From Myxococcales bacterium (GTDB lineage Bacteria > Myxococcota > Myxococcia > Myxococcales > Anaeromyxobacteraceae): a stretch of 64,000 bases of DNA. Below the pieces are notes generated by a model, which searched no databases, was not told where the DNA came from, and was given only the letters and a program-made list of their open reading frames with translations. This document shows positions 19,201 through 28,125 of this stretch, one piece after another (the stretch's first letter is position 1; every line of letters begins with the position of its first letter). The position numbers were made by a program, and so were the translations under genes. The DNA lies in the NCBI GenBank assembly GCA_021806645.1, contig JAJZQX010000008.1, forward strand, positions 152,791 through 216,790, given 5' to 3'.

Positions 19201-19980
19201 ATGGTGACGGTCGAGACAACCGGTCAGGGACCGAGCACCGAACGACTGGTCGCCGAGGCCTACGACGAGCTGCGCGAGCGGGTCCGCGCCATGAGTCGCG
19301 GCGCGCCCCCGACCCTGGCGGGCACCGCGGGGTTGCACACGGCGCTGGAGCGGATCCTTCGCCACCGGACCACCTTCCGCGACGCGCGCCACTTCACCGC
19401 CTACTGCCTCTTCCTCATCCGCCGGCTCTGGATCTCCCGCTGGCGGGCCACGGCGCGGCGGCGCCGGCGCGAGGCCGCCTCGCTGCTCCCGGTGCTCACG
19501 CTGCTGCACGGCGAGCCGGTGGTGGGGACGCGCGAGGAGGCGCTGGCGGTGCTGGAGCTGCTGGCGTCGCTGCGCGCCGACCCCAACATCTCGCGCCGCC
19601 GGCGCATCGCGCGCGCGGTGGAGTGCCACCTGGTGGCCGGCTTCACGCAGGCCGAGACGGCCGACCTGCTCGGCGAGTCGAAGGGGATGGTGCAGCAGCG
19701 GATCGCCTTCTTCCTCGCCTGGGCACGGTTGGCGGTGGCCCCCGACCTCGGGCTGGTGGAGCGGGCGGTGGCCGCGGCGGCCGTCGAGCCACGGCTGGGA
19801 CGGCGCGACGCGATCGGCGAGGCCGCCCGCCGGTACTACCTTCACGGTGAGTCGCGGACGGCCATCGCCGGGGCGCTCGGCTCGACGCCGGCCCGGGTGG
19901 AACAGGACCTGCGGCTCTTCGCGGCGTGGGTGGCGGCGCGCGAGGCGAAGCGCGCGGCGGGAGAGGAGACGGGCGCGTGA
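19201..19980 (+). CDS. ECF sigma factor associated with a Ser/Thr kinase
   Basis: About 259 residues. Region 2 follows the pattern of kinase-linked sigma factors: AYDELRERVRAM, a helical block, HRTTFRDARHFTAYCLFLIRRLWISRWRATARRRR. Region 4 has the helix-turn-helix HLVAGFTQAETADLLGESKGMVQQRIAFFLAW. A second HTH-like stretch follows (YYLHGESRTAIAGALGSTPARVEQDL), which is extra. The kinase GTG overlaps the TGA (GTGA), so both are made together. The start is uncertain: ATG 19165, ATG 19201 and GTG 19204 are in frame; GAGG just before 19201 points to the later ones. Confidence 0.75.
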   Translation: MVTVETTGQGPSTERLVAEAYDELRERVRAMSRGAPPTLAGTAGLHTALERILRHRTTFRDARHFTAYCLFLIRRLWISRWRATARRRRREAASLLPVLTLLHGEPVVGTREEALAVLELLASLRADPNISRRRRIARAVECHLVAGFTQAETADLLGESKGMVQQRIAFFLAWARLAVAPDLGLVERAVAAAAVEPRLGRRDAIGEAARRYYLHGESRTAIAGALGSTPARVEQDLRLFAAWVAAREAKRAAGEETGA

Positions 19981-21794
19981 CCAGGCTGGGAGCGGACGTG
20001 GTGGTGGAGCTGGTCCTCAAGCAGGACCGGGCCGAGTGGCCGCAGCTGATCGACGAGCTGTGCGGCGACGACCCCTCCCTGGCCGAGCTGGTCCGCGCGC
20101 TGCTGGCCCACTACGACCGGCCGGACGGGCCGCTCCCGTCCGGGCCGTATCCGCAGGAGCTGGGGCCCTTCACGCTGGAGCGCGAGCTGGGGGCCGGCGC
20201 GCACGGCAAGGTCTACCTGGCGCGGCGCCCGCCGCTCGACGGCTACGTGGCGCTCAAGCTCCTCCGGCCCGGTCCTGGGATGAGCGAGTTCGTCGAGCAG
20301 GTGCGGCGCGAGGCCGGGCGGGCGCGGCGCATTCCCAGCGCCCACGTGGTCCCGGTCTTCGACGCCGGGCGGATCGGGAATGGGCCGTTCTACGTGGAGA
20401 TGGCGGTCTGCGCCGATCCGGACGAGGCGGCGCCCGGCTCGATCCGGATCGGCCGCTCGCTGCTCGAGGCCCAGCCCGGGCTCTCGGCGCAGGAGGCGGC
20501 GCGGCTGGTGGAGGACCTGGCGGGCGCGGTCCACGCGGCCCACAGGACCGGCGTGGTCCACGGCGACGTGAAGCCGGAGAACGTGCTGCTCACGCCGGAG
20601 AGCCGGCGCGTGATGCTGGCCGACTTCGGCATCGCCACGTCGCTGGCGGCGTCGCACCCGGCCGACACGGCTCCGGCCACGGCGGTCCGGGATCCGGCCG
20701 GGGGGGGGCGCGGCCCGGCGGGGCGGGGCGGCGCGGTGACGGCGCGCGCGCTGCCCATCGGCACGGTCGCCTACATGGCACCGGAGCAGTGGCGCGACCG
20801 GCTGGCGCCCACGCCGGCCTCGGACCTATACACGCTGGGTGGAACGCTCTACTTCCTCCTCTCCGGGTCGGCCCCGCACGCCGGCCGGATCGGCGACGCC
20901 GACCCGCCGCCGCCGCCGCTGCCCGGCGGCGTCCAGCCACGCTTGCGGGAGATCGTGGGACGGGCCCTCGCCCCCCGCCCGGAGGACCGTCCCAGCTCGG
21001 CCGGGGCGCTGGCCGAGGAGCTGCGCCGTTACCGGAAGCTCGAGCCGACCTGGCACGAGCGCCGCTCCGTCCTGCGGCGTTCCGGGCTCTTTGTCAGGCG
21101 CCACCGGAGCGAGCTGGTCGCGGTCGCCGTGGTGGTGGCGCTGGCGCTGCCGCTGGTGCTGGCCGGCTACCACCTGCTCACCGGCAAGCTCATCGAGCTG
21201 ACGGCGCGCGAGGCGGCGCTGGGACAGAGGCTGCAGGACATGGAGCACTCGGCCCGGTCGCTGGAGTCGGAGATCGCGCGGCTGGAGGGTGAGGCTGACG
21301 CCAAGCAGAAGGAGCTGAAGCGGGTCGAGGCGCGGCTGGCGCAGCTGCCCAAGCTGGAGCAGGCGCTGGGCGCGGCGCGCCAGGAGGCCGAGCACGGACG
21401 GGAGGTGGCCACGCGCGCGGAGGGGGAGGCCAAGGCGGCGGCCAGGCGGCTGGCGACGGTGGAGACGCAGCTGGCGGCGGCCCGGGAGACGGCGGCCGAG
21501 GCCGATCGGCGCGAGACGGCGGCGCTCCGGGAGGCGGGGCGCGCCGGGGGGGAGCGGGACGAGGCGCGGCGGCGGGTTGGTGACGCCGAGGGGCAGGCCC
21601 GGGCGCTGGAGGCGAGGCGGGCCACGCTGGAGAAGGAGCTGCGGGAGAACGCCGCGTCGCTGGGCGCGGCGCGGGCCCTGGCGGACCGCGAGGCGGCGCG
21701 CGCGGCGGCCGCGGAGCGGGAACGAGATGCCCTGCGCTCCCGGCTGGGCGGTGGCGCGGGTCCAGCCGGGACCGCGGGCGGGGAGGGGCGCTGA
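19977..21794 (+). CDS. Membrane Ser/Thr protein kinase, non-RD type, with periplasmic coiled coil
   Basis: A 605-residue kinase. The Gly-rich loop is GAGAHGKVYLA near residue 72, the ATP-binding Lys is in VALKLL, and the catalytic loop is HGDVKPENVLL, with Gly replacing the usual Arg of HRD. DFG is in LADFGIA and the activation segment ends MAPEQW. A Gly/Ala/Arg-rich insert of about 35 residues enlarges the activation segment. One membrane helix (about residues 380-400) is followed by some 200 residues of predicted coiled coil outside the membrane. The GTG start overlaps the sigma factor stop, so kinase and sigma factor probably form one signalling unit. Confidence 0.9.
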   Translation: MTRLGADVVVELVLKQDRAEWPQLIDELCGDDPSLAELVRALLAHYDRPDGPLPSGPYPQELGPFTLERELGAGAHGKVYLARRPPLDGYVALKLLRPGPGMSEFVEQVRREAGRARRIPSAHVVPVFDAGRIGNGPFYVEMAVCADPDEAAPGSIRIGRSLLEAQPGLSAQEAARLVEDLAGAVHAAHRTGVVHGDVKPENVLLTPESRRVMLADFGIATSLAASHPADTAPATAVRDPAGGGRGPAGRGGAVTARALPIGTVAYMAPEQWRDRLAPTPASDLYTLGGTLYFLLSGSAPHAGRIGDADPPPPPLPGGVQPRLREIVGRALAPRPEDRPSSAGALAEELRRYRKLEPTWHERRSVLRRSGLFVRRHRSELVAVAVVVALALPLVLAGYHLLTGKLIELTAREAALGQRLQDMEHSARSLESEIARLEGEADAKQKELKRVEARLAQLPKLEQALGAARQEAEHGREVATRAEGEAKAAARRLATVETQLAAARETAAEADRRETAALREAGRAGGERDEARRRVGDAEGQARALEARRATLEKELRENAASLGAARALADREAARAAAAERERDALRSRLGGGAGPAGTAGGEGR

Positions 21795-21859
21795 TGAGAG
21801 GTAGCGGTTGCGCGCGGGGCGCGGGCCGGGTTAACTCCCGCTGCGAGGTCAGAGAACAC

Positions 21860-22165
21860 ATGAAAGACATCGTCGCCCACGTCGTCGCCGCCTCCCTGGC
21901 CCTGTTCGTGCTCACCGGCGGACCGGCCGGCCAGTCGGCCGCGATGCCGGCCCCGAAGGCCGCGGAGCCGGTCAGGGGCGTGGCCGCCACGCCGGCGGAG
22001 CCGGGGAAGGGCGCCGCGGCGGCGAGGGCGGCGCCGGGCAAGCCAGCTGCTCCAGGGCATGCGACGGACCCGGGCAAGGCCGTGGCGCCGGTGAAGGCGG
22101 CGGAACCGTCCAGGGCGGCCGATTCCAGGCCTTGCGAGCCGATCAAGCCCTGTGCGATCGACTAG
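21860..22165 (+). CDS. Small secreted Ala/Pro/Lys-rich protein with C-terminal Cys pair
   Basis: About 101 residues from an ATG that puts a signal peptide (MKDIVAHVVAASLALFVLTG) first. The upstream ATG at 21794, overlapping the kinase stop as TGATG, is the alternative. The mature part is a low-complexity tether with recurring KAAEP / PGKA units. The extreme C-terminus carries the only two cysteines, in CEPIKPCAID. This looks like a small exported protein with a disulfide-capped end. The next gene encodes a disulfide-generating VKOR-DsbA fusion, a suggestive substrate/enzyme arrangement. No family recognised. Confidence 0.6.
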   Translation: MKDIVAHVVAASLALFVLTGGPAGQSAAMPAPKAAEPVRGVAATPAEPGKGAAAARAAPGKPAAPGHATDPGKAVAPVKAAEPSRAADSRPCEPIKPCAID

Positions 22166-22181
22166 CGCCACCACCCCGTCG

Positions 22182-23327
22182 ATGGCCCGCAAACCCGTGA
22201 CCCCGCCGCCCACGCCGCGCGCCGCCTTCGCGGTTTCGCTGGCGCTCGCCCTGGCCGGGCTGGTGCTGTCCGTCATGCTGGTTCGCGTCCATCGGGACGC
22301 CGCGGCGGGGCTGACCAGCTTCTGCACCATCAGCGAGGAGATCAACTGCGACAAGGTCGCGCTGAGCAGCTGGTCGATGCTGTTCGGCGTGCCGGTGGCG
22401 GCCTGGGGCGTCGCCGGCTACGCGTTCGCCGCGGCCCTGTCCGCGTGGGGGCTCTCGACGAGGCGGCTCCACGCGCGCTGGCCGGCGGGGCTGCTGGCGG
22501 TGTTCGGTGCCTTCGCGACGGTGGGGTCGGTGGCGCTGGCGCTCGCCTCCAAGCTGGCGATCGGCGCCTGGTGCCTGCTCTGCATGGGGTCCTGGGCGGC
22601 CTCGGTCGGGCTGCTCGTCTCCGGGTGGCTGGCGTGCCGTCCGGTCGGCATGTCGGCGTCGGTGCGGGCCGACCTGAAGGCGGCGGGTCGTCAGCCGCGC
22701 CGGGCGGCGGTGATCCTGGTCGCGGGGCTGATCGGGCTGCTGGTGCTGGTCGTCGAGGCGAGGCGAGGCGAGGCGGGCCCGAAGCCCCCGGGCGCGTCGC
22801 CGGCGGCGACCAGCCCGGCGGCGTTGCCGCGGTTGCCGGCCGCCACGGGGCCGGCGGTGCTCTTCAGCGACTACGAGTGTCCGTTCTGCGCGCTGGCCCA
22901 CGACGAGCTGCGCGAGATCCTGCGACAGCGGCCGGACATCCAGGTGGTGCGGCGCAACTTCCCGCTCGACCAGGCGTGCAATCCGATCTTGAAGCGACCG
23001 ATGCACCTGCGGGCGTGCCAGCTGGCCCGGGCCGCGATCTGCGCCGAGGCGCAGGGGCAGTTCGAGGCCATGGACGACGCGCTCTACGCGAGCCAGCGGG
23101 CGCCGGTGCCGGTGGAGGAACTGGCGTCACGGCTGAAGCTCGACGTGAGGCGCTTCGAGGCGTGCCTCACGGCGCCGGCGACCCAGGCCCGGCTGGCCGC
23201 CGACATCCAGGCGGGGATGGAGGCGAAGCTGCGCTCGACCCCCACCTACGTGGTGGACGGGACGCTGTATGAAGGGAAGCTGCCCCTCGGGCGGTTTCCG
23301 CCCCCACCCCCGCCCGGCCGAGAGTAG
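22182..23327 (+). CDS. VKOR-DsbA fusion: disulfide bond formation protein
   Basis: A 381-residue fusion. The N-terminal half is a vitamin-K-epoxide-reductase-like quinone reductase with four to five membrane helices, loop cysteines in SFCTISEEINCDKV and the active CxxC in AWCLLCMG. The C-terminal half, after a Pro/Ala linker, is a DsbA-like thioredoxin domain with CPFC near residue 238 and the cis-Pro in LRSTPTYVVDG. It would reoxidise its own thioredoxin domain through quinone and so form disulfides in exported proteins. GTG 22152, overlapping the previous stop, is an alternative start. The stop is 6 bp from that of the convergent FrzS-like gene. Confidence 0.9.
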   Translation: MARKPVTPPPTPRAAFAVSLALALAGLVLSVMLVRVHRDAAAGLTSFCTISEEINCDKVALSSWSMLFGVPVAAWGVAGYAFAAALSAWGLSTRRLHARWPAGLLAVFGAFATVGSVALALASKLAIGAWCLLCMGSWAASVGLLVSGWLACRPVGMSASVRADLKAAGRQPRRAAVILVAGLIGLLVLVVEARRGEAGPKPPGASPAATSPAALPRLPAATGPAVLFSDYECPFCALAHDELREILRQRPDIQVVRRNFPLDQACNPILKRPMHLRACQLARAAICAEAQGQFEAMDDALYASQRAPVPVEELASRLKLDVRRFEACLTAPATQARLAADIQAGMEAKLRSTPTYVVDGTLYEGKLPLGRFPPPPPPGRE

Positions 23328-23333
23328 GACCGA

Positions 23334-24941
23334 CTACTCCCGGTCGGGGCGAGGACGTCGTTCGCCCGATGGCTCCGGAAGCAACCCCTCGTCCAGCAGC
23401 TGCAGCGCGATCGCCAGGGCCTTCCGCGCCTTGTCGCGAACCTTCTCGTCGCCCTTGATCTTCAGGTACGCCTTGACGACCCGCTCCTCGTTCTTGGCGT
23501 TGGCCGCCTCGAGCTCGGAGATGCGCAGCTTCAGGTCGGCCACCCCCTGATCGACCTCCGACCGGGCTCCGTCCAGCTCACCTCGCGTCACGATCAGCTC
23601 GGACTCGAGCCGCTCGACCTCCCGCTCCACCTCCACCAGCCGCGTGGCCGAGGCCTGGGCCGCGGCCAGCTCCACCGACCTGGCGGCGAGCGCCGCCGCC
23701 GCTTGCTCGGCGGCACGTCGCTGCGTGGCGGCCTCCTGCTCGGCGCCGCGGCACCGCCCCTCGGCGCTGGCCACCTTGGCGGCCGCCAGCGCCGCCGCCT
23801 CGCCCGCCTGCTCGCCCGCCCGCCGGGCCTCTTCGCGCGCCGTCCTGGCATCGGCTTCGGCCTTCTTGGTCTGGGCGGCCAGCGCATCCCCGCGGGCCTT
23901 CTGCGAGGCCGCCTGGGCCTCCTTCTCACCCAGGGCCGACTCCAGCACCTCGGCGCGCCTGAGCGCCGCGTCCAGCTTCGCCCTCAGCTCACCTGGATCG
24001 GCCTGCCGTGAGTCGAGCGAGTCGAGCGCGTCGAGCGCGTCGAACGCGGTCCGGGCCGGGGGACCCGGAGCGCCGTCCAGCGCTCCTAGCGCCAGGTCGG
24101 CCTCGTCCCCCAGGCCCGCCAGGTCGGCGCGAGCGCCGGTTTCATCCTCCGCGGGGAGCGAGGCCGAGGCGGCCTCGAGGTCTTCGGACGTCACCGGACG
24201 ATCGACGCCCAGGGCCTTCTCCATCGCCTCGCCGGCCGCCCTGGACTCGTCATCGGCCGTGGTCGAGCCAGGGGCCGGGGATCGAGGCGAGGTCGGTGGC
24301 GCCGGCGACGCCGCGGGGGACGAAAGGCCGTCGAAGGCGTCGTCGAGCAGCTTCAGGTCTTCGTCGAGCTCGCCGCCATCGGCGGATGGCGCGGCCGGCT
24401 CATCCGGGAGGGAGTCGAGATCGAGCGCGGGCAAGTCCTGTCCCGGCTCCCCCGCGAACGGCTCGAGCCCCGATTCCTCCTCGAGGCTCACCACCTCCTC
24501 GTCCGCGCCGTCGACGGCCTCCGCGGGCCGGGACGCGGTAGGAGGCGGGTTGGCGGCGCCCCCCCCCGGCACGCCGATCAGCTCCCCCAGCTTCTCCAGC
24601 AGCGAGGCCGACAGGTACGGCTTGATGAGGTAGTCCTCGGCGCGGACCCTCAACTTCCTGTGATCCTCGAAGACCTCCTCGGTCGCCTCGGAGCTGGTGA
24701 GGATGAGCGGGATGGCCCGGAGGGCGTCGTCCTTCTTGAGCTTGTTGCAGATGGAGTAGCCGGAGAGCCTGGGCAACTCGACGCAGAGCACGATGGCGTC
24801 CGGCTTCAGTTCCCTGGCGAGGTCGAGCCCCTCCTTGCCGTCGCCGGTGACGTGCACCTGGTAGCCCATCGCCTCGAGCGCGCCGGACATCTCCCCGGCG
24901 AAGGCCGCGTCGTTCTCGATGAGGAGGATGGTCTTCGACAT
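23334..24941 (-). CDS. FrzS-like atypical receiver / coiled-coil protein
   Basis: A 535-residue protein. Residues 1-125 are a CheY-like receiver; SGYSICNKLKKDDALRAIP is very close to what I recall of Myxococcus FrzS. The phospho-acceptor position, expected at residue 53, is Cys (IVLCVELP), while the switch Thr (ILTSSE) and the Lys (LIKPY) are kept. A long acidic Ser/Asp/Glu-rich linker (about 130-310) is followed by an Ala/Glu/Arg coiled coil (about 315-530). In M. xanthus FrzS is a polarly localised gliding-motility protein; a polarity or scaffold role here is inference. It has a consensus promoter and stands alone. Confidence 0.75.
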   Translation of the reverse strand: MSKTILLIENDAAFAGEMSGALEAMGYQVHVTGDGKEGLDLARELKPDAIVLCVELPRLSGYSICNKLKKDDALRAIPLILTSSEATEEVFEDHRKLRVRAEDYLIKPYLSASLLEKLGELIGVPGGGAANPPPTASRPAEAVDGADEEVVSLEEESGLEPFAGEPGQDLPALDLDSLPDEPAAPSADGGELDEDLKLLDDAFDGLSSPAASPAPPTSPRSPAPGSTTADDESRAAGEAMEKALGVDRPVTSEDLEAASASLPAEDETGARADLAGLGDEADLALGALDGAPGPPARTAFDALDALDSLDSRQADPGELRAKLDAALRRAEVLESALGEKEAQAASQKARGDALAAQTKKAEADARTAREEARRAGEQAGEAAALAAAKVASAEGRCRGAEQEAATQRRAAEQAAAALAARSVELAAAQASATRLVEVEREVERLESELIVTRGELDGARSEVDQGVADLKLRISELEAANAKNEERVVKAYLKIKGDEKVRDKARKALAIALQLLDEGLLPEPSGERRPRPDRE

Positions 24942-25015
24942 GAGCGTCCCTGCCCGCACTTACGAGAGCCGGAGGAGCGGCGGCAAGCGCGCAGCGCTCC
25001 GGAAAGATTGGAGAA

Positions 25016-25044
25016 AGTGTACGGGCAGCCGCTGGGGGTGTCAA
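25016..25044 (-). promoter_or_regulatory. Consensus sigma-70 promoter of the FrzS-like gene
   Basis: On the minus strand TTGACA (25044-25039), 17 bp, TACACT (25021-25016). This is the best -35/-10 match seen in the window. The start site should be near 25009, giving a leader of about 68 bases before the ATG at 24941. Confidence 0.75.
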
Positions 25045-25129
25045 AAAGCTCCACGGCGATTGAGGTGGATCGCGGTGAGGCCGGCGGCATCGCCGCGGCG
25101 TCACCAGGTCGGGGGTCGAGGCCGCGACG

Positions 25130-25954
25130 TCAGGGTCCGGGGGAGGAGGCCTTGACCATCTTGATCAGGTCGTCTTCGTCCGAGTCGGAGACCAGCGAGT
25201 AGACGGTGTGGTCCTGGCGCCAGACCACGGTGTTGTAGCCGCGCGAGTTGATGATCCGCGCGTGGTGCGTGCCGATCTCCACGTCTCGACCGCCCGCGTC
25301 GAAGCGTCCATCGGGGTCGTCGACGATGAAGAGACCGGCCTGGCGGCCGCGGGGCAGCTCGTACCTGATGTAGGCCGCGGGCAGCTCGCGAAGGTTGGAG
25401 ATGCGGGCGCCGACCACCCTGGCCTGCTGGTCGGCGAAGTGGGGGGCGTTGGGCTTGAAGTCGAGCTTGCCCGCGAACCACGCCGGGATCTTGTCGGGCG
25501 CCACCGAGGCGGTGGTCACCTCGAGCGGCAGGTCGCGGTGGTGCTTGCGGACCGCCTCCTCGACCAGCTGGCCGCCGGGGCCATGACCGGCTACCACCAC
25601 CAGCACGGCCGCGGCGGTCGCGGCGGCGGTGGCCAGCGGGAAGGGGGCGAGGAGCCTGCGCCAGAACGGGCGGCGCTCGCGCTCCAGGGCGGTCGAGACG
25701 CGGCGCCGCAGGGCCTCGGGGGCACGGCCGAACCTCGACGTCGGCCCCATCGCCTCCCGCAGGGCGGCCTTCAAGGCGCGCCGGGCCTTCCCCTGGGTCG
25801 CCGCCAGCGCCTCGCAGCGCGCGCAACCAGCGAGGTGGACCTCGGCCTCGGCACGCTCGCGCGGCTCGAACTCGTCGTCGAGGAAGGCATCCACCGAGCG
25901 CTCGAACTCGGCGCAGTCCATCATGGCGAGCGTGGTGGTGTGGGTGGTGCTCAT
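25130..25954 (-). CDS. Anti-sigma factor with zinc-finger (zf-HC2) domain
   Basis: A 274-residue membrane protein. The N-terminal zinc-binding anti-sigma domain has HLAGCARC (HxxxCxxC) near residue 40, with an upstream Cys in MMDCAEFE. One membrane helix follows near residues 110-130 ([17 protein letters not shown]). The rest is a periplasmic beta-rich domain ending in [16 protein letters not shown], the likely sensor. The ATG overlaps the TGA of the ECF sigma gene as ATGA, the classic sigma/anti-sigma pairing. It should hold the sigma factor at the membrane until a stress signal, perhaps envelope or redox, arrives. Confidence 0.85.
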   Translation of the reverse strand: MSTTHTTTLAMMDCAEFERSVDAFLDDEFEPRERAEAEVHLAGCARCEALAATQGKARRALKAALREAMGPTSRFGRAPEALRRRVSTALERERRPFWRRLLAPFPLATAAATAAAVLVVVAGHGPGGQLVEEAVRKHHRDLPLEVTTASVAPDKIPAWFAGKLDFKPNAPHFADQQARVVGARISNLRELPAAYIRYELPRGRQAGLFIVDDPDGRFDAGGRDVEIGTHHARIINSRGYNTVVWRQDHTVYSLVSDSDEDDLIKMVKASSPGP

Positions 25955-26601
25955 GGCGCAGACCCCGTTCGGCTGCGACGGCGGCGGTGTTCGGCCAGGT
26001 CCTCGACGCTGGCGTCCTCGCCGGTGAAGAGACCCGACTCGGCGGCGTAGCCCGCCAGCGCCGTCTGGAGCAGCCGGCGGCCACGGAAGAGCCGGCTCAT
26101 CACCGTGCCCACCGGCACGTCGAGCACGTCGGCGATCTCGCGATAGGAGAACTCCTGCAGGTCGGCGAGTATCACCACCATGCGGAAGTCGAGGGGGAGG
26201 GCATCGACCGCCTTGAGCACGTCGTCGGAGAGGACGCGGTCGAAGTACCAACGCTCGGGATCCGCGGCGGCGTCGGCGGCGTCGCGGGACACCAGCTGCC
26301 CCTGCACCGCTTGCTGTTCGGGCCCGTCCACCAGCGTCCGCTCCTTGGTGCTCCGGCGGTAGCGGTTGATGAAGGTGTTGGTGAGGATCTTGAACAGCCA
26401 CGCCTTGATGTTGGTGCCCCGCTCGAAGCGGTCGAAGAAGCGGTAGGCGCGGAGCAGGGAGTCCTGGACCAGGTCCTCGGCGTCTCGCTCGTTGCGGGTG
26501 AGCCGGACCGCCGCGCCGTACAGCGCATCGAGGTGGCGAAGCGCCAGCGCCTCGAACTCGTCGCGGGTCAGGTCGTTCTGGCGGTCGTCGAAGATGCCCA
26601 T
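25951..26601 (-). CDS. ECF sigma-70 factor (RpoE/SigH-like)
   Basis: A 216-residue sigma factor. Region 2 (about residues 10-85) contains [21 protein letters not shown] and the core-binding and -10 recognition helix [16 protein letters not shown]. Region 4 (about 125-185) contains [41 protein letters not shown], a standard ECF helix-turn-helix. The last 30 residues are a basic tail. GAGAAAGA before the ATG serves as ribosome binding site. It is co-transcribed with its anti-sigma factor through an ATGA overlap and is divergent from the radical SAM gene. Confidence 0.93.
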   Translation of the reverse strand: MGIFDDRQNDLTRDEFEALALRHLDALYGAAVRLTRNERDAEDLVQDSLLRAYRFFDRFERGTNIKAWLFKILTNTFINRYRRSTKERTLVDGPEQQAVQGQLVSRDAADAAADPERWYFDRVLSDDVLKAVDALPLDFRMVVILADLQEFSYREIADVLDVPVGTVMSRLFRGRRLLQTALAGYAAESGLFTGEDASVEDLAEHRRRRSRTGSAP

Positions 26602-26823
26602 TCTTTCTCGTCAACCCGCCGCGGCCAAGGGTGATTCCCATCGACGTGCGGTGATCCCGGCCGTGGCCGGCTCCAGCCGCCGGCGGGGTCGCGGCATGGA
26701 AAGTCCAGGGAACATAGCTGGTTCGGCCGCCGCGCGCACGCCGGCCTGGATCGGTCCAGGTGGAGCCCGAGCCCGTCCACCAGGTGGGCCGCCGGGAGCA
26801 GCGTGCTATGTCTCGCCCGGCCG
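26602..26823. promoter_or_regulatory. Divergent intergenic region between ECF sigma and radical SAM genes
   Basis: 222 bp without a credible gene. On the minus strand GGGAATC near 26640 is followed about 16 bp later by GTTGACG, possibly an ECF-type autoregulated promoter. On the plus strand TATGTC (26807-26812) is a weak -10 eleven bases before the radical SAM ATG. Confidence 0.35.
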
Positions 26824-28125
26824 ATGCCCAACCTCCTCTTCGCCGACGAAAAGGGCGTGGTCTACGACCACCCAGGGTTGTTGGCGGCCGTCCGATCGGG
26901 TGACGACATCCTTCGCCCCCCGGAGCGCCCCCGCGCCATCCCCGCGGGCGCCTCGCTGGCCATGCTCCCCGGCCGCCGCCCGGTCGGCATCGACCCGATC
27001 ACCGGCCAGCCGACCGTGCTCGACGAGGTGAAGGTGGGCCGGCGCCGCTTCGTTCCCCACGCCGTGGGCGCCACGCTCCCACCCGGCTTCACGCGCACCT
27101 ACCTGCCGGCCGTCGCCAGGCCGACCCTCGCCGTCTCCGGCGCCGCCCCCATCCTCCCGCAGTGGGCCTACACCGCCGCCGCGGCGACGCCCGCCGGCTT
27201 CGTGGTCTGGGCGTTCCGCACCGACCGCCGCACCCACTGGAGCCCGGCCCGGCACTCGACGCCCGACCTCGAGGCCACGGTGGCGGCCCGTCTAGCGGCC
27301 ACCCCGAACCCCGTCTACCGGCAGCTCTCCCGCTGCGCGCTCCAGTGGCGCTGCTTCACCGCCCAGAACACCTTCTACGGCCGCGACGAGGGCGCCATCC
27401 CGTCCTCCGCCCGCTGCAACGCCGCCTGCATCGGCTGCCTCAGCGAGCAGGAAGACGGCATGCCACCGGCCTCGCATGAGCGGATCACCCGCCCGCCCAC
27501 CGCCGAGGAGATGGCCGAGGTGGCCATCCACCACCTCACCACCGCCCGCGGCAGGGTGATGGTCAGCTTCGGCCAGGGCTGCGAGGGCGAGCCGCTGCTC
27601 CGCTGGAAGGAGATCGAGCGGGCCATCAGGCTGATCCGCGCCGCCACCGCCCGCGGCTCGATCCACGCCAACACCAACGGCTCGCTCCCGGAGGCGCTCG
27701 GCGCGCTCTGCGAGGCCGGCCTCGACTCGGTCCGCATCTCGCTCAACAGCGCCGCGCCGGACCTCTACGCCGCCTATTACCGGCCCACCGGCTACGGGTT
27801 AGAGGACGTGGTCCGCTCCGTCGAGACCGCCAGGAAGAAGCACGCCTACGTCGCGCTCAACCTGCTCACCTTCCCTGGCGTGACCGACCGTGAAGGTGAG
27901 ATCCGGCTGCTGGCCCGCCTGGTCCGGCGCGCCCGGGTGGACCAGGTGCAGACGCGCCCGCTCGCCATCGACCCGGACGTCTACCTCGCGGTGGCGCGTG
28001 GGCGCGGCGCGGGTGGGCCGGCGCTAGGGGTGCGACGGCTGGTCGAGGCGCTCCAGGCCGCGCGGCCGGGGCTGGTGGTGGGCAATTTCTCCCGGGCCAA
28101 GCCCGAACGACACGTGAGGCACTAG
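26824..28125 (+). CDS. Radical SAM protein with N-terminal extension, function unknown
   Basis: A 433-residue protein. The 4Fe-4S/SAM-binding motif is CNAACIGC (CxxxCxxC) near residue 198. It is followed by a partial TIM-barrel with [20 protein letters not shown] and VRISLNS, all normal radical SAM strand ends. About 190 residues precede the cluster motif and are not a domain I know; they contain two Cys (RCALQWRC) shortly before it. The C-terminus is short, with no obvious SPASM cysteines. It could be an RNA-, peptide- or cofactor-modifying enzyme. The next gene, an RlmI-type methyltransferase, starts at the base after its TAG, so an RNA link is tempting but unproven. Confidence 0.8.
   Translation: MPNLLFADEKGVVYDHPGLLAAVRSGDDILRPPERPRAIPAGASLAMLPGRRPVGIDPITGQPTVLDEVKVGRRRFVPHAVGATLPPGFTRTYLPAVARPTLAVSGAAPILPQWAYTAAAATPAGFVVWAFRTDRRTHWSPARHSTPDLEATVAARLAATPNPVYRQLSRCALQWRCFTAQNTFYGRDEGAIPSSARCNAACIGCLSEQEDGMPPASHERITRPPTAEEMAEVAIHHLTTARGRVMVSFGQGCEGEPLLRWKEIERAIRLIRAATARGSIHANTNGSLPEALGALCEAGLDSVRISLNSAAPDLYAAYYRPTGYGLEDVVRSVETARKKHAYVALNLLTFPGVTDREGEIRLLARLVRRARVDQVQTRPLAIDPDVYLAVARGRGAGGPALGVRRLVEALQAARPGLVVGNFSRAKPERHVRH

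Noticed and set aside
18457..19845. 462-codon minus-strand frame containing the first sigma factor
   Set aside because: Only the last 183 codons encode sigma regions 2 and 4; the upstream portion is antisense to the second sigma factor gene.
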